Source: Diphasiastrum complanatum
Taxonomy: Eukaryota > Streptophyta > Lycopodiopsida > Lycopodiales > Lycopodiaceae
DNA: 64,000 bases
Assembly: GCA_029204225.1 (NCBI GenBank)
Contig: CM055109.1
Span: 22,348,422 to 22,412,421, forward strand
Reading direction: 5' to 3'
Part shown: one piece after another, positions 39,938 through 49,359 of the stretch
How positions within the stretch are numbered: position 1 is the stretch's first letter
Layout: each line of letters begins with the position of its first letter
The notes under the pieces: generated by a model
Databases searched by the model: none
Told to the model about the DNA's origin: nothing
Seen by the model: the letters and a program-made list of their open reading frames with translations, nothing else
Made by a program: the position numbers and the translations under genes

Positions 39938-41496
39938 CTATTCGATCAATTTTTCTATATTTTCTATATCAATATTAGGAACTAATAAGACAACAACTTC
40001 TTCTATAATCTCACCCTCCTTTGTTTCGGAAAGGCCCTCAATGCCTTTTAAGACAAGAGGAATATCTGCTACAAAATTGCCTTCCTCTGTATTAGAAAGG
40101 ACTTTTATTCTTTTTTTATCATATAAAATAAGATCTGCATCCTGAACAACCTGAAAGGCTGTTAAGGCATGAGCAGCTTCTTTTTGAGGGCCTTCGATTG
40201 TAGGTGCAACGCTTACACCACCATACTTGGCATAAGTTTTGATCAACTCTTGCCGAAATCTATATACATCATCAGGAGTATACGACTCAAGAGTGAATTG
40301 TCATCACAAAACACGAGAATCAGCAAATTACAAACAATGATAGTAATAAAATATGAATAAGAATAAAACGAACTACAAATGAATAGAATATTAACTTTTC
40401 AATATCTACATTCGTTTATAAATTATACCATTCAAAAAATAGCTTCGTATTGTACAGGACAAACCATGCACAACTAAAAGCGTCTTTCTGATGTACACAC
40501 TGCATATATAGAATGAAAATTAGTAATATTATGATAGAAATTTTATTTATGCTATGATGATACATTTGAATTAAAAAAATAATACATGCATATCAGAGAT
40601 AAATCGAATATACCTTGAGAGATTTAATGGTTATCTCTCCAATTGAAGTTGCCATTGTCGGTATTTTCCGAACGACATCATGAAGTAGAGAATCAAATTC
40701 TCTATGTGTATTTGCAACTGAGTTTAATTTTACACATAGAAAATTTGATACTCCCTCCTTATTTATCTTTACAAAAATAATGTTCAAGCTCCAATGCCAA
40801 CTGCAACAACCAAAATACAAATATCGATAAATTCATATTTATGAAAAAAATTCCGTTCTTATTAAAGCAATAAAGCATGCAACAATCCAGATTAAAGCAA
40901 CAAAAACAAAAGAGCAATCTTTACTTAGTTTCATATGGAATAAAAAAAGTTGCCGAGAAGATCAATTTTGCTAGCTAGGTAGGCCTCGTATTGATTATAA
41001 TGGTCAGAATAAAAAAAAACCTAGGCTCGATTGTATGGAATTCTCACAAAAAGATTACGTACAGGAGCAAAAACAAAAGTGGAAACAATATTTACCGATT
41101 TCTCTGTTATATTGTCTAGCTCCTCTTGGGTAATCAACACTTTTGGTGATGAAACCTGCTGAGGAGCTGGATGAATAACAGGAGGAAGAAGAGGTGAAGA
41201 TTCTCGATCTGAGTCAGATTCTTCAGCATCTGACTCAGAGCTCAAGAAGACACGGGGTCTCTTGGCCGGGATACGTCTAGGAGGAAGGGAAACAGCTGCC
41301 CTTCGAGATCCAGCCTTCTTGGGGACAGACTGCTTTCTCTTCCTCCTAGAGGTAGTAGGCACGTTGGTTCTATCCAAAGGCAGGTCTCTGGAGGTGTTGG
41401 CATTATCAACATGCAGACCAGAATATCTGTCCCGAAGCCTTTTGAGAATGACAAAATCCTTTGGCATGATGGTGACACGCTTACATGCACTGCCAA
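39938..41496 (-). CDS. Ulp1/C48-like cysteine protease gene of G1 (spliced)
   Basis: Minus strand, at least five exons by splice-site reading. Exon from about 41496: a basic and Ser-rich region (SRRKRKQSVPKKAGSRRAAV, SSESDAEESDSDRE) ending ITQEELDNITEKS. A short exon near 40960 gives FSATFFIPYET. The next (about 40808-40613) has WHWSLNIIFVKINKEG with the catalytic His, and LNSV where the family has a D-S-L-type segment, so Asn replaces the Asp. The next (about 40504-40398) has HQKDAFSCAWFVLYN, the Q-x5-C motif of Ulp1. The last exon (40275-39938) is an acidic tail ending ENIEKLIE. Such proteases remove SUMO-like tags and often travel in plant DNA transposons. A stop after EWYNL suggests decay in this copy. 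Confidence 0.7.
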
Positions 41497-41547
41497 AAGA
41501 CAAGTATCCTAAAAAAATTAGGACAAAAAATCTTCTACAGCACCGGG

Positions 41548-41742
41548 CCAATGTCTATGGGCTAAGACTAAGGGCCAATTGGCTAAGGGTTGAGATATAA
41601 GGGCTTACGTCCAATTGGTAAGGGCTAAGTGCCAAGATCTAAGGACTAAGGGCTAACAACCAAGGACTATAGTCCAATGGTTGAGGACCAAGTGGCAAGG
41701 GATAAGGGCCAAACTTTAAGGACCAATGGCGAAAGGCTAAGG
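41548..41742. repeat. Degenerate minisatellite of GGGCTAAGG/GGCCAAT units
   Basis: About 195 bp of imperfect repeats of ctaagg, taagggc and ccaatgg-type words at roughly 17-24-nt spacing, between the divergent Ulp1-like gene and the third gene of G1, so within their shared upstream region. Confidence 0.75.
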
Positions 41743-41934
41743 AAGATCCACTAATATTTTATAAAGATATTTAAATTACATAAAAGTATTTCAAGATTAT
41801 TTCAAACAATTTCAAAGCCTGGGTATATTTATCCAGCTATTTACATTGTGTGTTATAAATTTACGTCTATGTATGTATGTATGTTCCAATGTATGTTGAC
41901 ATCATAATTTCTCTCTCTGTGTGTAGGGCTTGCA

Positions 41935-42306
41935 ATGGAAAACGATCTTGAGACAAATATCCACGTTGTCTTGCTATATCAAAAAGAAGTTGTTGCATTC
42001 GGTCAAATTTTGAGTACTGAATCAAGCCAAATGTGTTTCTTTCGCGAAATTGGCACAAATAAATGCATGGTGAGTATATCAAAAGTGCTCAAGATGGATT
42101 GTCCATTGGCATACCCACAGACGAGTATCACTCATCTTGCAGACATTTATGAAAACTTGTTGGACTTAATGGCAAACAAATTATTGTGGGATAACAACGA
42201 CGTGGTGAAGATTGACGATCTTGCAGCCTTGGCATGTCATATTTATACCAACAATGATATTGTTGATTGTATGGATTTTTTATGGAAATATAGTTTGTTC
42301 AGCTAG
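41935..42306 (+). CDS. Third gene of G1, first readable exon (DUF8039-like)
   Basis: A 123-codon frame preceded by a pyrimidine-rich stretch and gtgtag, so probably an exon after a 3' splice site. The segment HVVLLYQKEVVAFGQILSTE, CMVSISKVLKMDCPLAYPQT and ADIYENLLDLMANKLLW resembles the DUF8039-type domain found in plant proteins associated with Ulp1-like proteases and DNA transposons. The match is by pattern only (YQKExVAxG, then a hydrophobic strand, then a final W), so the family assignment is tentative. Confidence 0.5.
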   Translation: MENDLETNIHVVLLYQKEVVAFGQILSTESSQMCFFREIGTNKCMVSISKVLKMDCPLAYPQTSITHLADIYENLLDLMANKLLWDNNDVVKIDDLAALACHIYTNNDIVDCMDFLWKYSLFS

Positions 42307-43330
42307 CTTCAAAGGTTACTGCAGTTTTGACAAAAAGCAGTTGTTTGCCACTGTAAAATTAATATCGGTAACAAATGAAGGAACCTTTCAAAATGCCATG
42401 GCAGATGACGGAGTCCCATTTTACTCACCGAATAAATCGATGATATGGTATGTATCGAAACTTTTTTTACATGCTACGAATGCTAGGCACGTATCGTTTG
42501 ACGAGACAATGAATGATATTACACGTATTATGATCGCAATTACAACAAATCATCAACACGTATGCAATGTATGACTATCTTCAATCACGACAAGAGAACA
42601 TCAACAAAAACAACATATAATTTTGATTTCCTCACTGGCGTGGAGGATGTCAATCATGATAATAGTGCAAAATTCAAATAGATTAGGTATAGTTCAGATG
42701 TTCTCACCAGTGTGGATGATATCAAAGCTCATGATGTGACTGATAGCAATGCTACAAGACCAGCTCTGTACAATGTTGATGTTTTGATAGGCGTGGACGA
42801 TGTAATTGGTTATGATCTGACACGATCGACATACAACTCAGACATCCTAACTGGGATAGACGATGTGGTTACCAATAATGTATCTCGATGAAAGGGGTTT
42901 AGTAAAAATTTATTGATGCATATGAGAATGTTAATGTGGAAAATAGATATTGCAATCCATCTCAAGCGAATGCTATCACTGATGGTCATGGTCATAGACT
43001 TTCTCAAATGGCAAGACAATCCAAGAAGACAACAGGTGCATGCTCTTCAACATTGCTTTTTGCTGCTTCTAGACAACATGATTCAAATTTTTTTATGTTT
43101 GATTTTGACGAAGACGACGAGATAGGTAATTGGAACGAAATGTTAAAGAATCTGTATCAAGAGTTGGTAAATCACACGATAAAAGATTTGAGAGTCCAAT
43201 GCAACATGATCCAAGTTTCGAATCTTTTAGAGCTTCTCGAAACTGCAAAAGAAAGCATGTGCTTGCATTCGTCACTCTAAAGAAGGCAGATTCTGTTTTA
43301 TTATCAGAACATATAAAAGGAATTTGATGC
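42307..43330 (+). pseudogene. Downstream part of the third G1 gene, with peptide repeats
   Basis: Open pieces continue in several frames: FKGYCSFDKKQLFATVKLIS (about 42315-42375), then one frame from 42600 to 42891 with four related octapeptides, FLTGVEDV (42628), VLTSVDDI (42700), VLIGVDDV (42781) and ILTGIDDV (42844), all in the same frame and spaced by 24, 27 and 21 codons, with one TAG at 42679. An acidic stretch (FDFDEDDE) follows near 43105. No known domain. Conservation of frame across the repeats argues this was coding. Confidence 0.55.
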
Positions 43331-43379
43331 AGCCTTGTTGTAAGAAATTATGTATATGTAAAATCATTTACAAAGAATG

Positions 43380-43624
43380 TGAAGACTTGAGACTAACCTC
43401 AAGGCCTTTACTTAGCAATTGACTCACACTAAGCAAATTCTTGGTAATAGATGGAATAAACAAGACATCCTATTTGTAGAGAGAGAGATAGGAATTGTGC
43501 CAATCCCTTTGATTGCATGCTCACCATCATTGGCAGTATAGATCACCCTCTTGTCATCTCCATATGCCAACAAAGAAGTGAAGTATGAACTTGCTCCACT
43601 ATCAATCCACCATGGATCTAGATT
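43380..43624 (-). pseudogene. Copia fragment N: protease
   Basis: Minus strand: DPWWIDSGASSYFTSLLAYG, RVIYTANDGEHAIKGIGTIP and ISLSTNR, a copia aspartic protease with its DSGA motif. It is most like B (12860-13245). It stops at 43624, exactly at the LTR end of F, so F probably inserted here. Confidence 0.75.
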
Positions 43625-44099
43625 TGTGAAGTTTTAAGCACGTGTGAAATTCACCACACACCTTACAAGATCTTACTGAGGTGTTGTGATTGCACAAGAT
43701 TGATCAAAGAACAGATTACCTGAAAAATCTAAGACAAGAACACAATTTCATACATCAGACTGAAAAAAATAACTTCTCACTATGAGGAATGAATGTCAGA
43801 AACAATTCTAAGTGCTCAGTATGGGAAAAATAGCCTTCTCTTGGGTAGAGAGAGAAAATCAACACATACAACTCGGGTAGAGAGAGAATGAGTCCAAAAA
43901 CACCAAAATCTCAATATTCACAATATGGAAAAACATGCCAAAGTTTCCCTACATCAAAGAGAATCGAATTCCTACAGTGGAGTTGCATTGAAAGTCCACT
44001 TAACTTAGTTAACTCAGCCAATAAGACTCCTATAAAGAGTGATGTCCTCAAAGAATTTTTCATCATCTTTCATATGAACTTTTACAATGTGCTCCATTG
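43625..44099 (-). repeat. Copia F: RNase H remnant fused to truncated 3' LTR
   Basis: Read on the minus strand: from 44099, RT/RNase H coding (MEHIVKVHMKDDEKFFEDIT, LYRSLIG) to about 44015, then directly LTR sequence to TTCACA at 43625. Homology to D (20225-20310 and 17185-17566) shows that the rest of RNase H, the polypurine tract and the first part of the LTR are deleted. 44095-44099 (CATTG) is the left target duplication of element E. Confidence 0.8.
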
Positions 44100-44373
44100 A
44101 GTTAGAATTTGCTTTGCATAGGAACACAGATCATGCTACATAGTAACACAGACAGAAAACACTCTCCACAACAAGTTCATATAGCAACTGTATTTCTCAA
44201 AATGAAATTACACTGTACATATAGTTGTTCACTCAAGCAACCCATGCATGACCCAGATTGCCGTTGGCGGGATGCGTGTCCCGTCGACTTGCCTCGTGGT
44301 GAGGCCAATTGATCCTTATCAACTGATAGGACCCACAGTACAGTAGCATAGTGATTCTACTTTAGTTCTAACT
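44100..44373 (-). repeat. 3' LTR of copia E
   Basis: 274 bp. Plus-strand ends are AGTTAGAATT and AGTTCTAACT, near-perfect inverted termini that lack the usual TG...CA. Followed at 44374-44382 by a pyrimidine tract that is the polypurine tract (AAGGGAGAG-type) on the minus strand. Confidence 0.85.
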
Positions 44374-44427
44374 CTCTCCCTTAAAGTAGAGTCTACTTTT
44401 TATATAGTCATATACATAGCTTTAAAG

Positions 44428-44936
44428 TCAACAAACTTTAAGTACAGAAAGCTTTGATCTAAACTTATCAAACCTTTCTCCAACAAGTGGCTTAGTGAAA
44501 ATATCAACTAGTTGTTCTTCTGTACTACAATGAACAACATGAATTTCACGACTCAGCAGCCTCTCACGTATAAACTGATACTGAATCTCAATGTGTTTGG
44601 TTCTCGCATGGAACACTGGATTCTTTGCTAGCTGAATGCCACTCTGACAGTCGCTATGTAATGTTGTGGGATTTTTTTGCTTCATGCCAACTTCTTCCAA
44701 GATTTGTCTCAACCATATAGCTTCATGTGCTGCACTACACATTGCCTTATACTCTGCTTATGTGGTGGATAGAGCAATTGTACTTTGCTTCTTACTAGAC
44801 CAGAAAAAGCAACTACCACAAAACTGGAATACATATCCTGTGGTGGATCTACGATCATCATAATCACCTCCCCAATCCGCATCCACATAGCCACACAACT
44901 GAGGTAAACCATCATGCTTCCTGTAAATGAAGCCAT
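44428..44936 (-). pseudogene. RNase H of copia E
   Basis: The upstream half reads GYVDADWGGDYDDRRSTTGY and SSKKQSTIALSTT, then a stop, then AEYKAMCSAAHEAIWLRQIL, LHSDCQSGIQLAKNPVFHAR, IEIQYQFIRERLLSREIHVV and VDIFTKPLVGERFDKFRSKL. These are the copia RNase H motifs in order with catalytic D/E/D kept. The stop after STT and frame changes are the visible damage. Confidence 0.8.
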
Positions 44937-45084
44937 ACTATGAAGTGCCTTTCACATAACGCAAAATGCGTTTAGCTACCTTCCAATGCATTTCCGTAGG
45001 TGCTACCATAAATTGACTTACAATGCCAAAAACATAGCATATATCTGGTCTAGTCGTGGTTACGTAAATCAAGCTCCCTACTAA

Positions 45085-45840
45085 CTATCTATACAGCGTA
45101 GCATCAAATAATTGTGACTCATGAAGCTTAGAAAACTTTTTACCTAGTTCAATAGGAGTATTCACTAGTTTGCAATCCTGCAACCTAAACCTGTGCAACA
45201 ACTCTTTGACATACTTCACCTGTGTTAAACCCACTTCGTGTCCTTTTTGCCACACCTCTACTCCAAGGCAATAATGCATCAAATTGAGATCTATCTTCTC
45301 AAATTGCTCCATGAGATCTTTCTTGATCATATCTATCATCTCTTGATTATCTCTCGTAATAATCAAGTCATCAACATAAAGAGCAATTAAAGCAACCATA
45401 CCATCAAAGCATAAGACATATAGATTTGGATCAGAGCGTGTTCTCACCATCCCCTTTAAATGGAAGTAGGCATCAATCCTGCTATACCATGCACGTGGTG
45501 CCTGTTAAAGACCATAAAGCACTTTCTTCAAGCGACATACTTTATTTTCCTATCCCTTTGCTACAAAGCCTTCAGGTTGATCCATGAACACCTCTTCTTC
45601 TACCGCACCATTTAGAAAAACAGCTTTCACATCCATCTGATGCAAAGGCCAACCAAAATGTGAAGCTAAAGCAACAAGTAGACGTAGAGTATTCCACTTA
45701 CATACCGGCACAAAAGTCTCCTCATAGTCGATGTCTTTACTTTGTGCATATCCTTTGATCACTAATCTTGCCTTGTGCTTTGCGATTTTTCCATCGACAT
45801 GGTACTTAGTTCTATTTGCAACCAATGGGTTTCTTGCCAA
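45085..45840 (-). pseudogene. Reverse transcriptase of copia E
   Basis: Minus strand. Frame 45840-45550: KARLVIKGYAQSKDIDYEET, LRLLVALASHFGWPLHQMDV, AVFLNGAVEEEVFMDQPEGF. A stop at 45550 follows. The next piece holds LKQAPRAWYS-like sequence near 45490, and frame 45450-45085 has LIALYVDDLIITRDN (catalytic YVDD intact) and LMHYCLGVEVWQKGHEVGLT. This is RVT_2. At least two stops separate the parts. Confidence 0.8.
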
Positions 45841-46120
45841 CTAGTGGTTCCACTAAGTCCCATGTGCTATGCTTAGCAATTGACTCCATCTCCTCTCCCA
45901 TGGCCTTGACCCAAATGTCATCATCCTTCGCTTCACCATAAGTCGAAGGTTCTTTGCTTTGAATAATGCTAGATAAGAGAGCATAACTTGCTTCATACCT
46001 TTCAGGTTGTGTCTTCTCTCTTGATCTTCATAGCTCTCCCTAGCTAGATGATCCTGGAAAGTCATCCATGTCGCGACTCTCCAACAATCTCTCAAACCAC
46101 TTAGGAAGCTTCCTATCAGG

Positions 46121-46504
46121 TTATTGGCTTCTTGGTGAAAATGTATCCCACGATACATCCTTCTCCTTGCGTTTGTCACCTGCAACTTCAATCCTTCTTG
46201 TACCAAAAGGTTTGTCTCTACCTCTCCAACCTGTCTCTTGAGGTTGAGTAGTAGTATCTTGAGATGTATCCTCATGTTCATCACTCGGAAGGTCAATGAA
46301 TGGATCATCATCAGGTGGTATCCTCACTATACCATCTTTTCCACTGGATGTATCTATCTTCTCAGCATCCTCGTCTTCATACATCTTGGATTCATGAAAG
46401 ATAACATCATGACTTACATGGATTTTGTTTTCCACTAGATCAAAACATCTATAGCCCTTTACATGTTCATCATATCCTAGGAATATACACTTGATAGCTT
46501 TCAC
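46121..46504 (-). pseudogene. Integrase C-terminal linker of copia E
   Basis: KAIKCIFLGYDEHVKGYRCF, HVSHDVIFHESKMYEDED and an acidic, Pro/Thr-rich linker (DDDPFIDLPSDEHEDTSQD) to 46121. This is the usual chromatin-side tail of copia integrase, between core and RT. The linker from 46120 to 45841 is in broken frames (DPSTYGEAKDDDIWVKAMGE-like sequence). Confidence 0.7.
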
Positions 46505-46561
46505 ATCAAGTTTACGTCTCTGTTCCTTAGGAATGTGTACAAAGGCCTTACATCCAAAGAT

Positions 46562-47935
46562 TCACTTCACCTTTGGCTTCTTCTTCGTGAATGCTTCCTC
46601 AGGTGTTATCTTTGATATGGCAATGGTAGGACTTTTATTTTGAAGATAGATTGTCATATTGCATGCTTTTGACCAAAAATCTTTTGGTAGTTTCATTTCA
46701 GCTAGCATAGATCTGGCACTTTTCACAATCGTACGATTCTTGTGCTCAGCTACACCATTGAGAGCAAGAGTATGAGCTTGCGTAAATTGTCTTTTAATCC
46801 CAAATTGATCACAAAGATCATTGAATTCATTAGACTTGTACTCACCTCCACTATCTGATCTTAGGACTTTGATCTTCCTACCTGTTTGATTTTCGACCAA
46901 TGCTTTGAAGCTCTTGAAGTTGTCAAATGCATCTAATTTCTTCTTTAAAAAGTAGATCCACGTCTTACGTGACATATCATCAATAAAGGTCATGAAATAG
47001 AAGGCTTTACCTAAGGACATGGTCCTCATAGGCCCGCATAAATTTGTGTGAATTAAATCCAGGATGTTCTTTGCTCTTGAAACACCACCTTTATTGAACT
47101 TCTCTCGATGCTGCTTCCCATATACACATGATTCGCACATCGATTTCAAGTGATCTTCTATAGTAGGCAATCTTGTTACCATCTCCAATTTCCTCATCAA
47201 ACTGAGGCTTCCCAAGTTCAAGTGACCAAGTCTCTTATGCCACAACTCAGTTTGCAATGGAATGGATGACACAAGTCCATGTTGCCCCTTGATTGTAGCA
47301 TTCAACCTGTACAATTTTGTATTGGGCTCCCTTACTCCATCTGCAATAACTTTGAACTTTTGGTTCACATCCTTCACAAAGCTACGATCATGGGCAAATT
47401 CTACTTTCAACTTTTGATCAGTAATGACTCCACCAGAAAGTAGATTTTTCTTCAAACCTGGTATGTAAATTACTTCCCTGATCATCTTGCTTTTTCCATT
47501 AGATAGTTGGATTAAAACGGTGCCTATTCCCTTGATCTTGCACACATCGCCATTTGCTTGTGAAATGGACGTTCCATTATACAACACTTTCAAGCTACTG
47601 AACCAATTCTTGTTACCTGTCATGTGTCTTCTGGATCCCGAGTCAATATACCACGCTTGATCATCTTGATTAGATGACAATGCAGATATGAAGATGCTAG
47701 AGTCTTCAATCTCACCCTCATCGACAAGGTTACCTGCTTGTTTTGGTTTCCCCTTGCCTTGTTCCGTCAGGAATTTGCGACATTCACTCTTCCAATGGCC
47801 CTTTTTACCACAATGGAAGCACTTTGTCTTTCTTCTTGGTCTTACTGAAAGATCCCTCATCCTCCTGAGACTTGGCAAATTGCTGCTTAGACTTCTTCTT
47901 GCCCTTGCCCTTGCCTTGTTTTTGGCGTGTCGCAA
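46562..47935 (-). CDS. Zinc knuckle, protease and integrase of copia E
   Basis: A 457-codon open frame. Near the N-terminus lies CFHCGKKGHWKSEC, then the protease motif AWYIDSGSRRHMTG (the usual DSGA is DSGS here), IKGIGTVLIQLSNGKSKMI and VIYIPGLKKNLLSGG. The pre-integrase region has LWHKRLGHLNLGSLSLM and CESCVYGKQHREKF. The core reads LIHTNLCGPM, FIDDMSRKTWIYFL, LRSDSGGEYKSNEF and NGVAEHKNRTIV. The first catalytic position is Asn (HTN where the family has HSD), so strand transfer should be lost. The frame ends at a stop before the C-terminal domain. Confidence 0.85.
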   Translation of the reverse strand: MRHAKNKARARARRSLSSNLPSLRRMRDLSVRPRRKTKCFHCGKKGHWKSECRKFLTEQGKGKPKQAGNLVDEGEIEDSSIFISALSSNQDDQAWYIDSGSRRHMTGNKNWFSSLKVLYNGTSISQANGDVCKIKGIGTVLIQLSNGKSKMIREVIYIPGLKKNLLSGGVITDQKLKVEFAHDRSFVKDVNQKFKVIADGVREPNTKLYRLNATIKGQHGLVSSIPLQTELWHKRLGHLNLGSLSLMRKLEMVTRLPTIEDHLKSMCESCVYGKQHREKFNKGGVSRAKNILDLIHTNLCGPMRTMSLGKAFYFMTFIDDMSRKTWIYFLKKKLDAFDNFKSFKALVENQTGRKIKVLRSDSGGEYKSNEFNDLCDQFGIKRQFTQAHTLALNGVAEHKNRTIVKSARSMLAEMKLPKDFWSKACNMTIYLQNKSPTIAISKITPEEAFTKKKPKVK

Positions 47936-47993
47936 GTGCCTGATTGTCAGTATTTTGACGTCTAGCTTTCACCATTTCTCGTCGTTGCTCTTC

Positions 47994-48464
47994 CTACATC
48001 AAGATTTCTGAGAGCTCGTCAAAGGTTGGCAATCTTTCGCTTGATGCTATTCCGCTCACAAACATCTGATAGGGTTCTGCAATGCCGCACAATGCATTGT
48101 GCACCAGCTCCACATCACGTATGCGCTCACCAATAGAATGCAGTTCATCCCTCATTGTCTTGATTCTGGTCATGTACGTCTGAATGTGCACTCCTTGTTC
48201 CATGCGGGCACTATTCAGCTTTGACTTTAGAAACACGATTCTTGACGGATTTGACATCTCGAACTGCTCCTTTAGCACATCCCATGCATGTCTGGGTGTA
48301 ACAGCATCACAAATGAAGGTCAAAGCTTTCCTCATCTTTTTATCGAACACTTTGATATCCACTTCATTTGGCAGCCTTCTCTCATCACCTGTACTTGCAG
48401 GTACAGTCCAGGTGCCCTTCGTTTGGGACTTCCCTGCTCGCGGCCAGCTTCCCTCTCTTTCCAC
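47994..48464 (-). pseudogene. gag of copia E
   Basis: Copia gag core: RRLPNEVDIKVFDKKMRKAL, TPRHAWDVLKEQFEMSNPSR, IVFLKSKLNSARMEQGVHIQ, TMRDELHSIGERIRDVELVH, YQMFVSGIASSERLPTFDEL. It ends at a TAG at 47994-47996; a basic region leads to the zinc knuckle of the next frame. The upstream limit is a GTG, not an ATG, so the true N-terminus, with the usual LxGxNYxxWK-type motif, is damaged or missing. Related to gag of M. Confidence 0.75.
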
Positions 48465-48484
48465 AACTATGGCTGCCCTGAGGA

Positions 48485-49028
48485 TTCCTCAACGATCTCT
48501 CTCTTTCTAAGTCGCGGCTGTCCACGGCCTCTTCTGATCTGACTCCACTGCTAGGGCGCCCTTCTCTGGGTTTTTACAGCTTGCAAAACGGTTCAGAATA
48601 GAGAGAAATCTCTGATTTTGTGCTCCCAAACCCCAAACCAGGGTTTTTTTTTACACAAATCTCTTCTTGGCTTCCAATTCACAGTGTTCTGACAAGCCTA
48701 TCCTCTTGCTCTGAGGTTGCCCTACTGCTTGAACTCTGATGCTTCAATCTGTTTGTCAAACGGTGTCCGATTGAATGTACACTGACTACAAACAACAAAT
48801 AGCTTACTTCGGAATTTCAAAATTCCGTTTGCTGAGGTTCTGATTCAGCCGACAACCCTTCTCTGAATCCTCGCACAGTCTCAAGCTCACCAAGCTTCTG
48901 TGTGCCAAACTCTATGCACCAGTGTTTCTCCTTCCGTCTTCAACCCGTCATAAACCCCAAACTCTTAGAAGACAATTCTCCCGAAGCTCTCTTCAATGGC
49001 GATGTACTACTATGTACACTCCTTGTAC
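48485..49028 (-). other. Leader of copia E
   Basis: Non-coding region between primer site and gag on the minus strand. No ORF of note. Confidence 0.5.
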
Positions 49029-49041
49029 GGCTCTGATACCA
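49029..49041 (-). promoter_or_regulatory. Primer-binding site of copia E
   Basis: On the minus strand TGGTATCAGAGCC, adjoining the LTR end without a spacer; initiator-Met type. Confidence 0.85.
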
Positions 49042-49315
49042 ACTTAGAATTTTCTTTGCACAGGAACACAAATCATGCTACATAGTAACACAGACAGAAA
49101 ACACTCTCCACAGCAAGCTCACATAGCAACTGTATTTCTCAAAGCAAAATTACACTGTACATATAGTTGTTCACTCAGGCAACCCATGCATGACCCAGAT
49201 TGTCGTTGGCGGGACGCGTGTCCCGTCGACTTGCCTCATGGAAAGGCCAACTGATCCTTATCAACTGATAGGACCCACAGTATAGTAGCACAGTGATTCT
49301 ACTTTAATTCTAACT
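49042..49315 (-). repeat. 5' LTR of copia E
   Basis: 274 bp, plus-strand ends ACTTAGAATT and AATTCTAACT. Carries the same tgggtcctatcagttgat-type block as the other LTR. Followed by the right copy of CATTG (49316-49320). Confidence 0.85.
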
Positions 49316-49359
49316 CATTGGTGTATCTATGTCTTTACAGTTTTCCATTTGGAATTTTT

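Larger units (their letters stand above)
36571..43330. mobile_element. G1: putative multigene DNA transposon (DUF7869 + Ulp1-like + third gene)
   Basis: Non-retroviral block between copia fragments L and N. It holds three spliced genes: DUF7869-type on plus (36933 to about 39809), Ulp1-like protease on minus (about 41496 to 39938), so these two converge, and a third gene on plus from 41935, divergent from the protease. A partial second copy (G2, 52384-54993) covers the convergent ends of the first two genes with the same order and introns. Dispersed duplication plus a transposase-like protein is why I call it mobile. No terminal inverted repeats were identified, so the limits given are those of the flanking copia sequences. 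Confidence 0.6.
44100..49315 (-). mobile_element. Copia element E, complete with LTRs and TSD
   Basis: 5216 bp on the minus strand, with two 274-bp LTRs and the 5-bp duplication CATTG (44095-44099, 49316-49320). It splits the RNase H region of F, whose sequence is continuous if E and one CATTG are ignored. The LTRs differ at about 20 of 274 positions by eye, nearly all transitions, so the insertion is not recent. Coding order on minus: gag, zinc knuckle, protease, integrase, RT, RNase H. Frameshifts and an integrase Asp-to-Asn change make it non-autonomous. Confidence 0.9.

Noticed and set aside
41935-43330. Third G1 gene as a retrotransposon gag
   Set aside because: No zinc knuckle, no gag-like WxxxK or WxxF pattern, and no LTR or primer site nearby.
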